Source: Helicoverpa zea
Taxonomy: Eukaryota; Arthropoda; Insecta; Lepidoptera; Noctuidae
Length of the DNA: 64,000 nt
Assembly (NCBI RefSeq): GCF_022581195.2
Contig: NC_061463.1
Location: forward strand, 1,240,001-1,304,000
Direction: 5' to 3'
This document shows positions 36,471 through 49,548 of this stretch, one piece after another. The translations under genes were made by a program, and so were the position numbers. Each line of letters begins with the position of its first letter. The first letter of the stretch is position 1. Below the pieces are notes generated by a model. The model saw only the letters and a program-made list of their open reading frames with translations, made no database searches and had not been told where the DNA came from.

Positions 36471-39375
36471 GAATTTCAATGAAAGGTTATGACAAAAAAA
36501 AAAAGAAAAATTTACAGACAACTCTGCCTTTTTAGAGCTCGTTTTTTTTTTAGCAAAATTCAAAATGAACTGCGATACAATAAACTTTCCACACCACACA
36601 TCATTACTATAACTTAATCCCATAAAACTATATTGAAATGCCGATAAATTTTCTATTTTTTAACCCTCAGAGGTGGCAAAGCGAGCTTCTTTCCTATAAG
36701 GCGAAGGTAGCTTGGACGGAAACTTTAATGGTCCCATTAGGCTTGATAAGGCAATTATAGCCTCAGAAACAATTAGTGTACAGAAGAGTTAGAAACGCTA
36801 TTACTGGCTATGTTCTGCGTAAGGCGAGGGTTAGAAAAAATTGCACGGGTTAATTGATCGATGCATATCGTTGTTGGGTTAGAGGAATCGATATTGGTGA
36901 TTTGTGTGAGCTGTCTGTTGGTTTCGTTTTCGTACTTTCTTTGAGAGAAGGTTTATCATCGTATTGCATAAATATGACACGCCTATTAAAAAAAGGCAAA
37001 ATTCCAATTAAAAAAGCTGCTAAATTAGACTTAAATTTTCCAGGGCTCCTTTTAGTTCAACTTTAGTGAGTTCTGTATAACTCAAGTAACATGTCACCAC
37101 TTTCATGTAACGTATTATTTTCTGTTTTCTACACACACTGTGATAGGTTCTAAAAAACTTTTTTTAGTTCTTTATAGTCAATAAACCCATCATGCCCCCA
37201 ACATAGTTGGGAAAAAAGGGTCGGAATAGGATGATGTAGTCAATACACGAAAAAAAAAAAGAATTCTGCTAAGCTTTGAGACAGAACATGCAAGTAGTGA
37301 AATAAAAGACCTGCCTGACTTTTCTCTATGTAAATTAAAATTCTTAAACAGACCACAAGCAAACCCAGGCAAAGCGAACACTATCCAATTAATTTGAAAT
37401 GCTAATTCGCTACGCATTCCCTTAAAGTATCAGTTTCACGTTTTTTCTTATCAATTGAGTGTTAAAAGTTATTCAGCGAGTAAACGTATTGAGCCATGCC
37501 TACATTTGCTACCTGATTAATTAATTCGTTAAGTAATTATAGACTGGATTGAGATGCCTAAAGAGGAATATTGCTTACAATCAGTGGTTGATCTGGTAGC
37601 TCAAAGTACGCTAAAAACTGCCCTTGGTGTGCACTTGATATGGCTTTTCGATATGAACTTCTTTTAGTAAATGGAATTTAAATATAACTGCTTTAGATGA
37701 ATTGATTGTAGACAGTTTTGTTAAATAAGGAGGCTAAAGCAGTTAAATAGTTTTACTTTTCATTTTATCTTTTACGTCTATTTTGAGGCAAGTCATTCAG
37801 GATTTACAATAGATAAAGAAGTCTTGGTAAATAGCGAATGAAGTTTTCATACTGATTCACCTGAATTACGGAAATATTGATTGGTCAAAGTTTTGAATGA
37901 CTTTACAAGAGGTGAAAATTTACATTTCCTTAAAAACTACAACCAACCAGCCAAGCAAAAGTTCACAGAATTGTATTTGCCGATAAAATCTTAGATCGGA
38001 TGCCCACCTCACTAGCTAGATCCTCTCAGCCTTAAGATTGACATGAAATGGGGCAAAAGAGTCACTTCTCCCCAAGTGATTGACATTACGTGTTAATGGC
38101 AACCGGGATTGTTCCAAATGGTTTGTTTACCCCCTTTTGGGGAGCCGTGAAGATATTTATATTGTTGCTTGTAAGTTTGTAGGCCTATTAATGTCTGGCT
38201 GTTTTCGAGATGTGTGTAAATTGGTTGATGTTGATGTATGGGATCGTGTTGGGTTTGTTTCAGATGGTTTAGTTTTTGTAAGTTTTCTAGAGCTGGCGTA
38301 ATTTTGTTTAAGATAGAAGAAGGCTCGGTGTGATCTACGTATTTTATCGTATGATATCGATCTCATCCAAGAATGTAAGCTCAAAAAGATCTTGGTTATA
38401 ATTACATACCTACCTATCGTAATGTAATTACCATGCCATTAAGAAAATTACATAAACGTTTTGGTAGCAGTGTCATTTAAAACATTTTCCACAATAACAA
38501 TAAATAAAAGATAGCAAACACTATTCAATATTCACTTTTCTACGTAATTAAAACGACACCCACTCAGGCGCTCCCACTGAATATTAATACTGATGACCCT
38601 ATATCACATTTTGAGTAAATCACCAGTTGACAAGCTCACGTATGCGGGAAGCGCTAACTAGATATATATAAAGGTTTCTTTTCTTAATGAATTGTCCGCA
38701 CGTTAACCCATAAAACCGCCCACAGCTACCTCTGATGGGGTATTAAATCAGTCCGGTCACCTTTTAAGCTTAATGAGACAAAAGCATTATTCATATGATG
38801 CGATTTTTTTTTCACCGAACAAAATAACTTACACTGAATGAGCATTATCGGGCACTCTTATAGTCACAAAAGACTATAAATACCGACATCGGCAACGTTA
38901 ACTTTGGATCTGAGTCAAGGAACTTTAGGCCTTGTAGCCTTGATCCTAAGGTTGTTTACTCCTGTCTTGTTAAGTTGGTTATGACAAAAAGTAGGAGACA
39001 TTACTCCATTGTTGATCGAACTAAATTATTGTTAAGTTAACATTCGATCCGTTACGTTAATCGAATACGATTTTAAATTTCGAGATTTCGATTTTTAAGG
39101 ACGCCGTGTCGATCGGACGCACTTTTTTACCAGCTTTTGTCTGATTTTTCGCAAATTAACTGGGTGATTTAGCCTTATTGGGTGGACTACAAAAAATAAT
39201 TATTATCGTGAAATAATAGGGTTGTTTTTAAGCTAGTTAGCGTATTTTTTATGGGTGCCGTATATCGCTATAACTTCACGGTGGTACCTATTACGATTGA
39301 TTCATTTTCGACTACCGAACTTTAAATTACTCACTAACCAGACTGGGAAAAATAATTTCTTCTTTTAATAAGGAA
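36471..39375. other. Gene-less; SINE tail fragment near 37190
   Basis: At 37190-37236, CCCCCAACATAGTTGGGAAA followed by GGGTCGGAATAGGATGATG is the 3' tail of the SINE family seen at 3411-4046, here on the plus strand and without its head. The rest, including open frames at 36854-37066, 37190-37417 and 38080-38384, shows no recognisable gene. Confidence 0.5.
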
Positions 39376-39622
39376 CTAGCTTTTGCCCGCGACTTCGTTT
39401 GCGTGGAATAGTGGCATCCGGTATATTTTTGGTTTGAACAGTAGATGGCGCTGTATGTCCGGAATAAATTGTATTTTTTATTTTTATTTTTTGTAATAAA
39501 AACTATCCTCCGTCCTTTTCCTGGCTCTAAACTACGTCCCTGCCAGTTTTCAGCTAAATCGGTTTAGCCGTTCTTGAGTTAAAAGTGGAGTAACTAACAC
39601 GACTTACTTTTATATATATAGA
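39376..39622 (-). mobile_element. Helitron-like (Lep1-type) copy
   Basis: The plus strand reads A|CTAGCTTTTGCCCGCGACTT at 39376 and CTAAACTACGTCCCTGCC, then CAGCTAAATCGGTTTAGCCG. It ends in an ATATATATAGA run. CTAG is the 3' end on the minus strand, next to the GC-rich subterminal part. A T-rich insertion near 39470-39500 lengthens this copy. Confidence 0.65.
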
Positions 39623-42600
39623 GGTCCATTTAAAGTTTCGTCAACCATAATTTATTAAAACGGACATCAAGATTTTCAATTGATTGCTTTACATTGACTG
39701 TGTAATGTGTTTCTCAAAAGCTAAGATTAACCAAATATTTTAAACACAACAAATACCCTACAAATTACCAACATAAGGAACTAATACTAACTTAAGTGTG
39801 AAACTATGTCGCATAACCCTTTTACAACTAAAAAGGTCGTAAGTGCTCTTCCACTAAGATACACATACGCCCTTTTGACTTCTGAGCGTTTTCTAGTTCA
39901 AGTAAAGTGGTCCGGAAATATGGATGTGAGGAAATGTGTGCGTTCCGTGACCTTACATGTGTTAGCCGTGAAATGAACATGTTAGCGCTATGGTCTATTA
40001 AACAAGGTACAATTGAATATAGACGTAGTGCAAAAAGGTAAGAGGTGTGTAGGTTTGCAAAACAGGCTCTTTTTTGTCAGAAGATAAAATAGGATAAGAG
40101 TAAAATGGTCACGATAGAGAGAATGTAGGATGTTTAAGCATGTCACTCGTAGTTTGTAATAATATGAAATGAACCTAAAGATTTTCCAAGAAGGGAAATA
40201 CTATAGATATATGTATATGAAAAAGTTATAGTCAAGTTAAGACTCTTTACGCTACATAACGTAAAAAAACACTTGAAACTTACCTAGCAAATTATAAAAA
40301 CCGAAGCCACCACAAAATGTGTTCTCATTAAAATTTAATTAGATCCAAGTGAGGCCAAAAATTTCATCTTTTAAACCAATTAATTGATACACCAATTAAT
40401 CGCTATAAAATTCTGAAATATTTAACATGTCGGATAAATGTCGCCAAAGACAACCAACAACATAATTACGAATGACGTTTAAAAAGAATATTATAAAAAA
40501 TTCAAAAAAAGAATCCCTGTCAATGCAGATGACCAATCAGATGCGTTTATTTTGCATAATACCAAATTTGTTTTGCGCTCTGTAAACTCAACTGGCACAA
40601 GAATTAAAACCTTATGCTCTTTGAAATAAAGATCATGCAAAACGGTTTTATGATTTTTGAATTGCAGAATAAAGTTTGTCGCTGCTTGTTCCAAGTTCAA
40701 AAGGCCCGCCATTATTTCTTTTGTTCCAATTTAAAAATTTCACGTCTGGTTTTATCAGAAACACGTGAACTGGAATGTCGTCTTTTATTTGCATAAATTA
40801 TTTTGTCTTTTCGAATACGACAAATGATTTATAAACTGACGTTACTATATAATTATTTTCTTGTGGCAGGTACAGAACTTGGTACAGAAATAAAAATAAT
40901 GTTATACAAGGTGTTGATTTGCATTTGTGCCATAGTTCAGGAGGAGGACATACAATACGTAAATAATCGATTGGAATTACAGTAGATGGGAAATAACTAA
41001 TATGCACTGCTTTTTTTGTCATTTTAATGTCGTGGTATTTCCAAAGTAATCCAATTTTATGAATGAAATTTATGAGTGATCGTTGCGTATGCTTTGTGTT
41101 TGCGTTTGTGTGAGGGTGCAGCACGGTTTAAATGCCAGTAACATACGCGCCAAGTTTAAATAAGGCTAGATGACATTTACGGAATTCCGAAAAAAATTAA
41201 AGAAAAAAAATTACGTACCAATTTTTTTATTGATTTGGGTCGAGAATCATTAGCATAATTACCTCCTTGAATATGGCACGGATGCAAATCAACAGCTTGT
41301 ATAGGTAAGTATGTGATAAAGTTATATCATTACATATTGTCTTTTACTTTACGCACATGAAATACTTTCTAATGAACAAAACAAGGTTGGTATGTAACAT
41401 TGAGACAAAAGTTGGATTACTTATTGCTAAAGTTTTATAATTTATTCCGGCCAATCGTGTTTCTGCGATTTTCTGTACGTAGATAAGTACACTAATTTTC
41501 TTTTTGACACGCGTGCCTATTTTTTCGCTCTTGTTGTGTTCGAGTAATAGTATGAATTCTTTCTGATTTTATCAATCAGAAAATAATTTTCTTACCTATC
41601 TACGACACCATCCACTAACTAAGTATATACTTACGGAAACTGCGTAATCTTATCTTCAAAAAAAAAAGACCTCGAATTCCCGCCATAAATTGACGTTGAC
41701 AGCTGTCATTATTGGCGGCATACAACGAAAATTTCACTTAAAAACTTCATAATTTTAATACGATTCCGAAACGTGACTTTAACACCTCACGTCCGAGTTT
41801 ATAGGGTGTTCCGATAAAGAATTTGGAATAAGCGAGCATTGTTTTTTTTTTTTTTGATACTTTGTGGTTGTATTTTAATATAACCAAAATCCAAAAAAAA
41901 AATTGCGTTAGATGAAAATAGAACACGACTTTTTACCAGTTTTACTCATACTTAGTCACCATTGCAATCAGAAAATGGTAGTTACATTATTATTTTCATA
42001 TTGAATTCATCTCTTCAGTTTTCTCAGGATATTGAAGAAACGAATATTTCAGTTGGCTATGGGTACTAATGATTTTGTAGGTCTAGTAATTTTAACTATT
42101 CTTGCTACTAAGGTAATATCCTAAAAAATATAATGTAAAAAAGACGGAATTATTGATCTGAAATCTGATGGAATTATTTTGTATGTAAATCGCACTTTTC
42201 TACGGCCTTACTTAAGACACACAAAACCTCAACCTGTAGAACAATAAACCCTCCGGATGCCGATCGTGGGTACCTAATTGAAACTAAAGGGTCGTCGGTA
42301 CCCCCCAATATAGTAATGAGCGATATGCAACGGGTTTTGATGAAATAACACGTCATTGCTTGCTACAGATTCAACTGTAATGTCGGGGAAACAGGAGTCG
42401 GTGGTTGGTTTGTTCGGATTTTGACTGGGCGTTTCGATCCTGTGGAAAATTGTGAGTAATATTTTTTTCTTTTGTCTTTATTTTCAATTTGAATAGTATT
42501 TTTACTGACTATGAAAAATAGGTCATTTACTTGATTACTCTTTTCTACTATTTCGCTATGAAAATAAGTTGATAAAAGATCTGGAAAGCTAAAACTACCA

Positions 42601-43855
42601 CTATATGTACATACATGGCAAGGAAAACAGAGACAGAAAGAGAAAATTTTAATAATCAGATTGGTGTACATATTTGCAACCTCAAAAAATGAGAATAAGA
42701 ATCTTTGACACATAGACAAAGATACTAGAAGTTGCCAACTAACAGTTTGCTTTCTTTTTCATACAAAAAGAAAAGTTCTGTTTTATTTTTTCAGGGACTA
42801 TATCCAAGAGCCAAATGCAACAAACCAACTCGATCGCCGCGTAGGACGGTCATCAAGGCTCATTAAGGTTAATATCAAATTTTGAGTGAATATCGATTTA
42901 AATGTATCGATGAAAGTATCGAATCGTAACGATTACATCCTTAAGGCCACGGTTACGTAAGAAATTTACTTAATGACGCGTTTAAAATGTAATAAATTAT
43001 TGCAAGCACGATTTTGGGCGATTGGCCACGCCTCCTGAAAGTATATGTTCCGTTTTAAGTGAATGTTAAGAATAAGACGTCACTATGAATTTAGATTGAC
43101 AGGTTTATCTGGATTTTTAATAACGCTATTTTGTTTGTAGGCACTTTATTTAATTTATATGTTAATCTCATTTAGAAGATGATGTTATCTGATAATATTT
43201 GCAAATTGATGCGGTATAAACCTTTTTTTTTCAGGGCCGGTTGCCTTGTGTTTGAGAATGTTCACAATTTTTCGAACAATATTGAAGTTAGTTTAGGTTA
43301 GCGGTTTTGTAACCTTTCTGGGTTTGAAGGGACGAGGACAGAGGTTTTTAACATATTCAATTAGTCATGTTTTCAAATTCTATGAAATAAGGTCTGTTCT
43401 AGAATTATTGTTTTGCAAGGAAGTACCTACTGCGTGCATCCGGATAACAAGCCTATAGCTTTCCATAACAAATGGGCTATCTTATCTGTTCACTTAACAC
43501 AGTATAAGTTTTAATTAGCTTAATTAATAGTGCGTATTTTAATGCCTCAGCTCTGTCTCATTGATATTTAATTTAATTATATCACATACCTTTAAATGAC
43601 ACCACAATCTTCGTTAAAATGTTTTCTAATCCAAACATCATAATTTTTATCCATTGCTCTAAATAACTTGACGAATTGCTTTCAAAGCTATAAAATAATT
43701 GACAGATCCAATTTTTATCTTTATGACAGCAATATTGAACTCGTTCTAATTATTTTGTTAAATATTATTTATGTTTTTTTGAGTAATTAATTTTATTTTG
43801 CCTAAGGCTGATTTAATGTGTATAAATTTTTTCCACTGTTCAGTGTACGTACGTC
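39623..43855. other. Gene-less; diverged coding-like and inverted repeats
   Basis: Around 40490-40800 the minus strand shows protein-like pieces in two frames (RHSSSRVSDKTRREIF, then MAGLLNLEQAATNFILQF), possibly a decayed gene fragment of unknown family. A 40-bp inverted pair lies at 40902-40949 and 41261-41305. Open frames at 40798-41124 and 42363-42719 have AT-driven composition and are not called. Confidence 0.35.
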
Positions 43856-44069
43856 CAGGGCCGTAACTAGGGCGGTGCCAGCGGTGCCCAGGCACAGGCG
43901 CAGACCTTGGAGGGGCGCAGAAATGACCAGACCAGTATCTAGTTTTGTTTCATGCATGGTAGTCAGTAGGTACATTTTGTTTTATTGCGAATATGGTGTA
44001 GACGCGCCCTCTGTACTATCTATATCTATATGGCATTTTTCAAGCGATCTTGAAACAACAACACTTGTA

Positions 44070-44466
44070 AAGGTGGTTTTATATTTGTCTGATGTGTCGT
44101 GACGTGACGCGTCAGAACGGTATCGGTTTCATACATTTAGTACTAGCTGGTGCCCGCGACTTCGTCTGCGCAGGATTAGTATTTCGAACAATATGTTTAT
44201 AAATTGAAGCGTAGCCTATGTGTTATTCTGATGTATAAGCTATATTATTGTAAAGTTTCATTAAAATCCATTCAGTAGTTTTTGCGTGAAAGAGTAACAA
44301 ACATCCATCCATCCATCCATGTATACGCACTTTCGCGTTTATAATATTAGTAGGATGGTAACGTTCACACTAGTGCGTAACGTTGTGTTGTGATGGCTTA
44401 TGTATGGAACCGATAAAGTTCTGACGCGTCACGTCACGACACATCAGACAAATATAAATCCACCTT
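44070..44466. mobile_element. MITE nested in the hAT-type element
   Basis: Inverted arms of 67 bp at 44070-44136 and 44400-44466 start AAGGTGG and contain TGTCTGATGTGTCGTGACG. They differ at about four positions. Without the Helitron-like insert at 44143-44355 the MITE is about 184 bp. The target duplication is unclear, so the superfamily is not assigned. Confidence 0.75.
44143..44355 (-). mobile_element. Helitron-like (Lep1-type) copy, full length
   Basis: The plus strand reads A|CTAGCTGGTGCCCGCGAC at the left and CGTTTATAATATTAGTAGGA|T at the right. On the minus strand the element runs 5'-TCCTACTAATATTATAAACG to CTAG-3', inserted between A and T without target duplication, as Helitrons do. 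A (CATC)n run lies at 44304-44319. No Rep/helicase is encoded. Confidence 0.75.
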
Positions 44467-44908
44467 GTCTTGCTCGCAATATTACATACACAAACAAAAG
44501 TACCTATACAGTAACTATGAGACAATTTCTGTCTATATTCATTTGGAGGGCGCCACTTCTAACTTAGAAGTTCTAAGAAAATCTGTCAATCTACCTGAGG
44601 AGATGTACATATAGTTCACGTTACGCTATCATTGCTGTCAGCCACATTTATTGGGCCTCCCTTTATCTTTGATTTTATTCATTAACTACGTGCGGCGTTA
44701 CTGACGCACTAGCGTGCGAGAGATAGATTTTGAATAAACAATTTTTATCTTAAAGAAATCTACTAAGTACCTATACCTTCGTAAACAAAGATAGATTTAT
44801 TTTTATGCACATTTGTCCACTTTATTGTCAGAGCCTGGTTAGAGCATTTTTCAAGAGCGCAGTTTTGAAAGCTCGCACCGGGCGCATAAAAGGCTAGTTA
44901 CGGCACTG

Positions 44909-46080
44909 CGTACGTCGTACATACTAATGTATGTAAAATGAATTTCGGTTTATTACCATTATCTAAGCTCTGGTGACAAAAGTTTAGAACCGTTCGTCTT
45001 TATTGATACTTTTTTACCTGAATCTTAAACTTATTTAATAATAAAAAAAAAAAACAATTGCTTTAATCCTACAGACTACAAAAAAAGCCTTTTTTGAAAC
45101 CAGATTAGACCACACATACTTAGTAGGCAATCGGCAATTTGGACATCTGAAAGATCTAAAAAGTGTTGTATTTCCAAAGAAAACAACAAAAAACATCACA
45201 TAATTCAAACCACTTATAAATAAATCAACCAGGAACCAGTGAAAACTAGTAACAACTGGTTCAGTCAGTTCAAACCACTTTTTTCCGCCGCACGCGACTA
45301 AATGCAATAATTACTGCAGTTTTAACTAGCTCTTATTACTAATTATGACACTTGAGTAATAGTGGGTAATTACTGATTACTATTATGCGGTAAAAGTGGT
45401 AATTTTACCACTTTTTGTCGAGATCTTTGATAAATTGTGACAAATTGTGCTTTCGGCTAATTGCTTTAAGGAATAATTTTGCTTAGATGAATAATTAGAA
45501 TAATAAGCTTTCTATAATTAAGTTGTTTGTTTGTTGCACGTGCATGGTTTTCCTTGTAAATGAGAGGAAAAGTGTTTGTTTTGTAATGTGGTGCACTTTG
45601 AAGGGGGTTAAAGTAACTTAAGTAGTGTATGTTCTAGTTTCTGTGACAAAGAGATAGTCTTGTTTATTATAAAGCCTAAATCAAGCTTTGGATGTGTCTT
45701 ATTTTCGAATATTTTCTTAGGAAAATTATCAAACTAAAATTATCAAATAAAACAATGTTTTGTGCTTATACAACCGACCGTATTTAAGTTCATTTTATAT
45801 AGCCAAACTTTATGACGTCCTAACTCAATAGCTCCTGGCCATTTTACAAAGAAAATTCGATCACAAATGACATTTACACCCATCAATGGTATTGTCCATT
45901 AGTTTATTATTCGTTAAATGAAAACTAACTTTAGTTTACAATAAATCTTTTTATTGATGTCAAAATAGATTCGCCGTCGACAATTGTGTGAAAACAATAA
46001 TTTAAAGTAACATTTCTGAGGTATACAGCTGAAGATGATAATAATAGTACCCATTCATAACACAAGATTAACGTCTGCTA
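44909..46080. other. No gene seen
   Basis: AT-rich. A small hairpin AAAAGTGGTAATTTTACCAC lies near 45393. The minus-strand open frame at 45035-45307 is not recognised. Confidence 0.4.
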
Positions 46081-46345
46081 GTCTTGTTGGATTCCCGGGT
46101 CGAGTAGGATTTGCTTTGTGGGCTTATCTAACTTTCAAAAAGGAATCTGGAATTTCGTGATGAAACTAGATAATATACTTCGGAGAGCACGTTAAGTCTC
46201 TCAGTCCTGCTGCGCCTGAACTCCCTTGGGTCGTAAAGGATTTTCGTCCCATCGGACTATAAGATCTTTGTCCAGTGGTGCACGTTTTTCTGACAACTGA
46301 GTTATGAGACTAAGTGAAAGAATAGAGAGCCTACTCTTGCACTAT
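46081..46345 (+). mobile_element. Decayed tRNA-derived SINE
   Basis: It begins within the head region (GGATTCCCGGGTCGAG as the end of a B box). It continues TTTGCTTTGTGGGCT, GGAGAGCACGTTAAGTC, GTCCTGCTGCGCCTGAAC and GTCCCATCGGACTATAAG, then ATGAGACTAAGTGAAAGAAT. This is the same family as 51869-52252 in opposite orientation. The 5' part of the tRNA head is gone. The open frame at 46304-46531 begins inside it and is not a gene. Confidence 0.7.
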
Positions 46346-46729
46346 GTAAAAAGTCGTAAGCAGCTGTCTAATCTCCTTAAAAACCAGCCACCATGGGCAA
46401 AATATGTTGCGTTACTATACACTGGAAACAATATCAGATACTTATGTTTATTATCATCCGTGAACACCAAGTCTCAGGAAATATACCTTCATATTCAATT
46501 AAAGCAGTATGATGAATTACTGACTTTGTAATATCACCGAAGCTTCCGTGATGCTCTATTTAGTGATTAATGATGTAAAACCAAGATTTCATGATGATGA
46601 TCTTATGGAATTATGATTTGGGTTGCTGTGTTTATATTGTGAGAGTGGGTTTTTGGGATAAAATGTTATTTGTGCAAATAGGTATATTTTGGTATTTAGT
46701 TCAATCGCAATACTAATCATTATAAATAA
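46346..46729. other. No gene seen
   Basis: AT-rich spacer between a SINE and a Helitron-like copy, with nothing recognisable. Confidence 0.4.
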
Positions 46730-46908
46730 CTAGCTTTCGCCCGCGGTTTCACCCGCGTCCCGTAGCCGGATGTCTAATCCTAAAAACTATCCTAAAACCT
46801 TCTCCCGGGTCTAAGTTACCTCCCCTCTAATTTTCAGCCAAATCGGTCAAGCCGTTTTCATGTTATGTCGTGACAACTGAAAGCGGGTTTCATTTTTATA
46901 TATATGGA
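46730..46908 (-). mobile_element. Helitron-like (Lep1-type) copy
   Basis: The plus strand reads A|CTAGCTTTCGCCCGCGGTTT at 46730. It contains CACCCGCGTCCCGTAGCCGG and AATCGGTCAAGCCGTTTTCA, and ends TATATATATGGA. The 3' end (CTAG) is on the minus strand next to the inverted GCGGG/CCCGC subterminal sequences. Confidence 0.65.
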
Positions 46909-49364
46909 TGATGACTCATGCTTGTTACTTGTACTCGCTACAACCCCCAAAATTTTTATGATACTATTGATGAGTTGGCAGCAACATAGCTTGTGCATCA
47001 GATAACATATTATAGAATACCTTTTGGTCGGATGCGGGAATTAGTGCAGGTTTGAGATTCAAAGTTCGCACTACGGTCTTGCAAGATATTTATACCTACT
47101 GATTATTATTATATATACATATATATATATTACCTATTTATTATATGATTGATAAATATATATCAGTACACAAATGTAAACTATCCAAATCTTCCAATAT
47201 GAACAAGCTACATTTAAAAGTTAATTATTATAAGGTTTTTACATTAAGCCAACATTACGGAGCTACCGTCAATTAAAATGCAATAAAATCTAAGTTACGG
47301 CTCTATTTGATTTTTTGTTGTAACCTAATGTAGCTCACGTAACCATAGATCAGTATGTTTATCGTCATCAGATCAAAGGCCTGTTTTCTATTAAATAATC
47401 ATAAGTAATAGTTCAGCTTGACTAGTAAAAAAACAAACAGAACTAACTAACATTTACATTATTATTTTTAACTGTAACGTAATCTAATATCGAATCAGCA
47501 ATTATTTTGCTAACTAAACAAATCATATCTGAACACTGAAAGAAGTCGACAATATAATAATTGTTTCTACCTATACAAATATCGTAAATGAGCCTCAAAA
47601 CAACAATTTAACCCTATCATTATCATCATTCTGCCCTTGTTTAATTTAATGTGGTCAGCGCAGCGTATCTTACTCTTAAATAGGTACATCTTTATCTCAT
47701 CATTACACCCTATACCACTATCTACAACATAATATTTTACTTTATAGAAATTACCTAACAAATCCTATCACCTTTTTGTACAAAACCTTTAAGGTAACTA
47801 TGATACGTAACAGAACTCATCACTATGCTGCCCTGGTCATCCACTTTTACCTGTACCAATACGAACTATATCAAGTGTTGAGACAAAAAGCTGCGCGTGC
47901 GCTAGTGTCGAACTGAGATACATAACTGTAGTGTGTGAGTTATGGGTTGTGTACTTGTTGTGTATATTTTTACTGTAACTTGGTCTAGGAATTGATTTCT
48001 GGTATTGGTATTCATAGTTATTAAAGTAGTAAGTAATTCGTATTTAATTTTTTTTAGGTATCCGTATTCTATTGTAATTGGGTTGAGGACATCAGAATTA
48101 GGGCATTCGCTCTATTTAAAACACTGGTACTTGCATTCGGTTAGATTTGATACCAACCCCAACATCTTAGCTCGACAAACATTAAAAAATAACCTAATCT
48201 CAAGCCACATAATGTATTTACGAAATTCTTTGTTTCAATGGATCTACGAAGGACTTAACATCTTAGGTATAACCTACATCTGGAAAATACAAGTACCGAC
48301 CATTTCTACAAAATGTAAAATAGCCAAAAAACAAACTGTTACATCAATAAAAAATCTCACTACTCGCGTTTGAACTCGTTCTTAACTTGAAGCAATTGAT
48401 TTATTAACGTTTTATGATTCCAAACGATCTGTATTAAGTTTTGCCGTACGCAGTGTTGTAATGGCACATACAGACATGTGTGAATGTTGCACTGATTCAG
48501 ATTGAGTAAAATGAAGAGACGCTAGACGCAGATGGAAAGTGGTTGCATAGCTATGGATTTAAATCACTAATAAAGAATCATACAGGCCAAATAAAAAATA
48601 GCAATCCGTTTAATTATTATGTTTCTTGGTGTTCATTTAACTAATTACCCAAAAAAATTAATGAAAAAAAAAACTACATAAACGACAAAATTACCTATAT
48701 ATTTCCTTGCACAAATACTAAAAATATCCTCTGTTAAACAACTGGTGCAACTGTTACAGCTACAAATTCATGTCAACGTCACAGAGGTATAGAAGCGCCT
48801 CAACTCAATCCGTTTAGGGCCGAGCGAGTTTTTACTCAGGTCTAATTGCTTATGCACCTGATATAAAACAGCTTTCTGTATTCGGAATATTACGTGTGGC
48901 ATGGTGAATACAAATAAATAGGTTACGTTTTCGAAATAGTAAACAAATTGTAGTATGAGTAAAGTTTTTGTGTGCTAACACTGTGAATGGCCCAGTTATT
49001 CGCTTGAATTGCAAGAATTTGCGTATGATTCTTAAAAACTACTAAATTGATATTGATGAAACTAAGCAGTAACATATACAACAAAATAACATATAGATAC
49101 CTAGACTAGGAATAAAAAAAGTGCCCTCTCTGGGTAGTAATCCGTAACCCTGATCTTTGAGCTAATATTATATAACCAGCCATATAGAAACATCTTCAAG
49201 GAAAAGGCTCGGGAGATGATGAGCCATAAAGAAACATGGCTATAATATCTGCGGAACAAAGTTGAATTCTTTGTTTTAACATCAAGGGATCGGGCAGAAT
49301 ACATGCTCCTTTTAATTTGAACCAGCGACTAATATGAATGTGTCGTATTAATGAAACACTTCTC
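46909..49364. other. Gene-less stretch
   Basis: An AT dinucleotide-rich tract lies at 47105-47165. The longest open frame of the region, 48005-48373 plus strand, has AT-driven composition, no start context and no known motif, and is regarded as chance. No TE ends found. Confidence 0.45.
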
Positions 49365-49548
49365 AACGGCATACGGCAATGCGAACCATGCAAAGAGAGA
49401 TCAAAGTCAGGACCATCAGCTTATCTTGTTCTCCGATGAAAGGGTGCAGCACCACCAACTTCCAGACTCCGGGCTGCTGTAAGAAAGTTTTTTCTATGCA
49501 CAAAATGATTTATTTCGACTCGAGAATCACAAGACCATTAGACAAACA
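49365..49548 (-). mobile_element. Decayed tRNA-derived SINE
   Basis: It contains CAAAGAGAGATCAAAGTCAG, TTCTCCGATGAAAGGGTGCA and CCAACTTCCAGACTCCGGGC in the same order as 51869-52252. It ends in the region equivalent to the B box (GACTCGAGAATCAC). It is heavily mutated and lacks both the (GAT)n tail and the extreme head. Confidence 0.7.

Larger units (their letters stand above)
43856..44908. mobile_element. Non-autonomous hAT-type element
   Basis: Terminal inverted repeats CAGGGCCGTAACTAG (43856-43870) and CTAGTTACGGCACTG (44894-44908) match at 14 of 15 positions. The 8-bp duplication CGTACGTC flanks both sides (43848-43855 and 44909-44916). CAGGG-type ends and 8-bp duplications are diagnostic of hAT elements. 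No transposase frame is present; the open frame at 43818-44102 spans the terminus and is a chance frame. It hosts a MITE (44070-44466), which in turn hosts a Helitron-like copy (44143-44355). Confidence 0.88.

Noticed and set aside
40798..41124. 108-codon minus-strand open frame
   Set aside because: Partly overlaps an inverted-repeat motif and a plus-strand frame; no known domain.
42363..42719. 118-codon minus-strand open frame
   Set aside because: No family resemblance; hydrophobic N-terminal half follows T-rich sequence. Not supported as a gene.
48005..48373. Longest open frame in the window (122 codons, plus strand)
   Set aside because: AT-driven composition, no recognisable motif, no splice or start context. 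Long chance frames are expected in 64 kb of AT-rich DNA.
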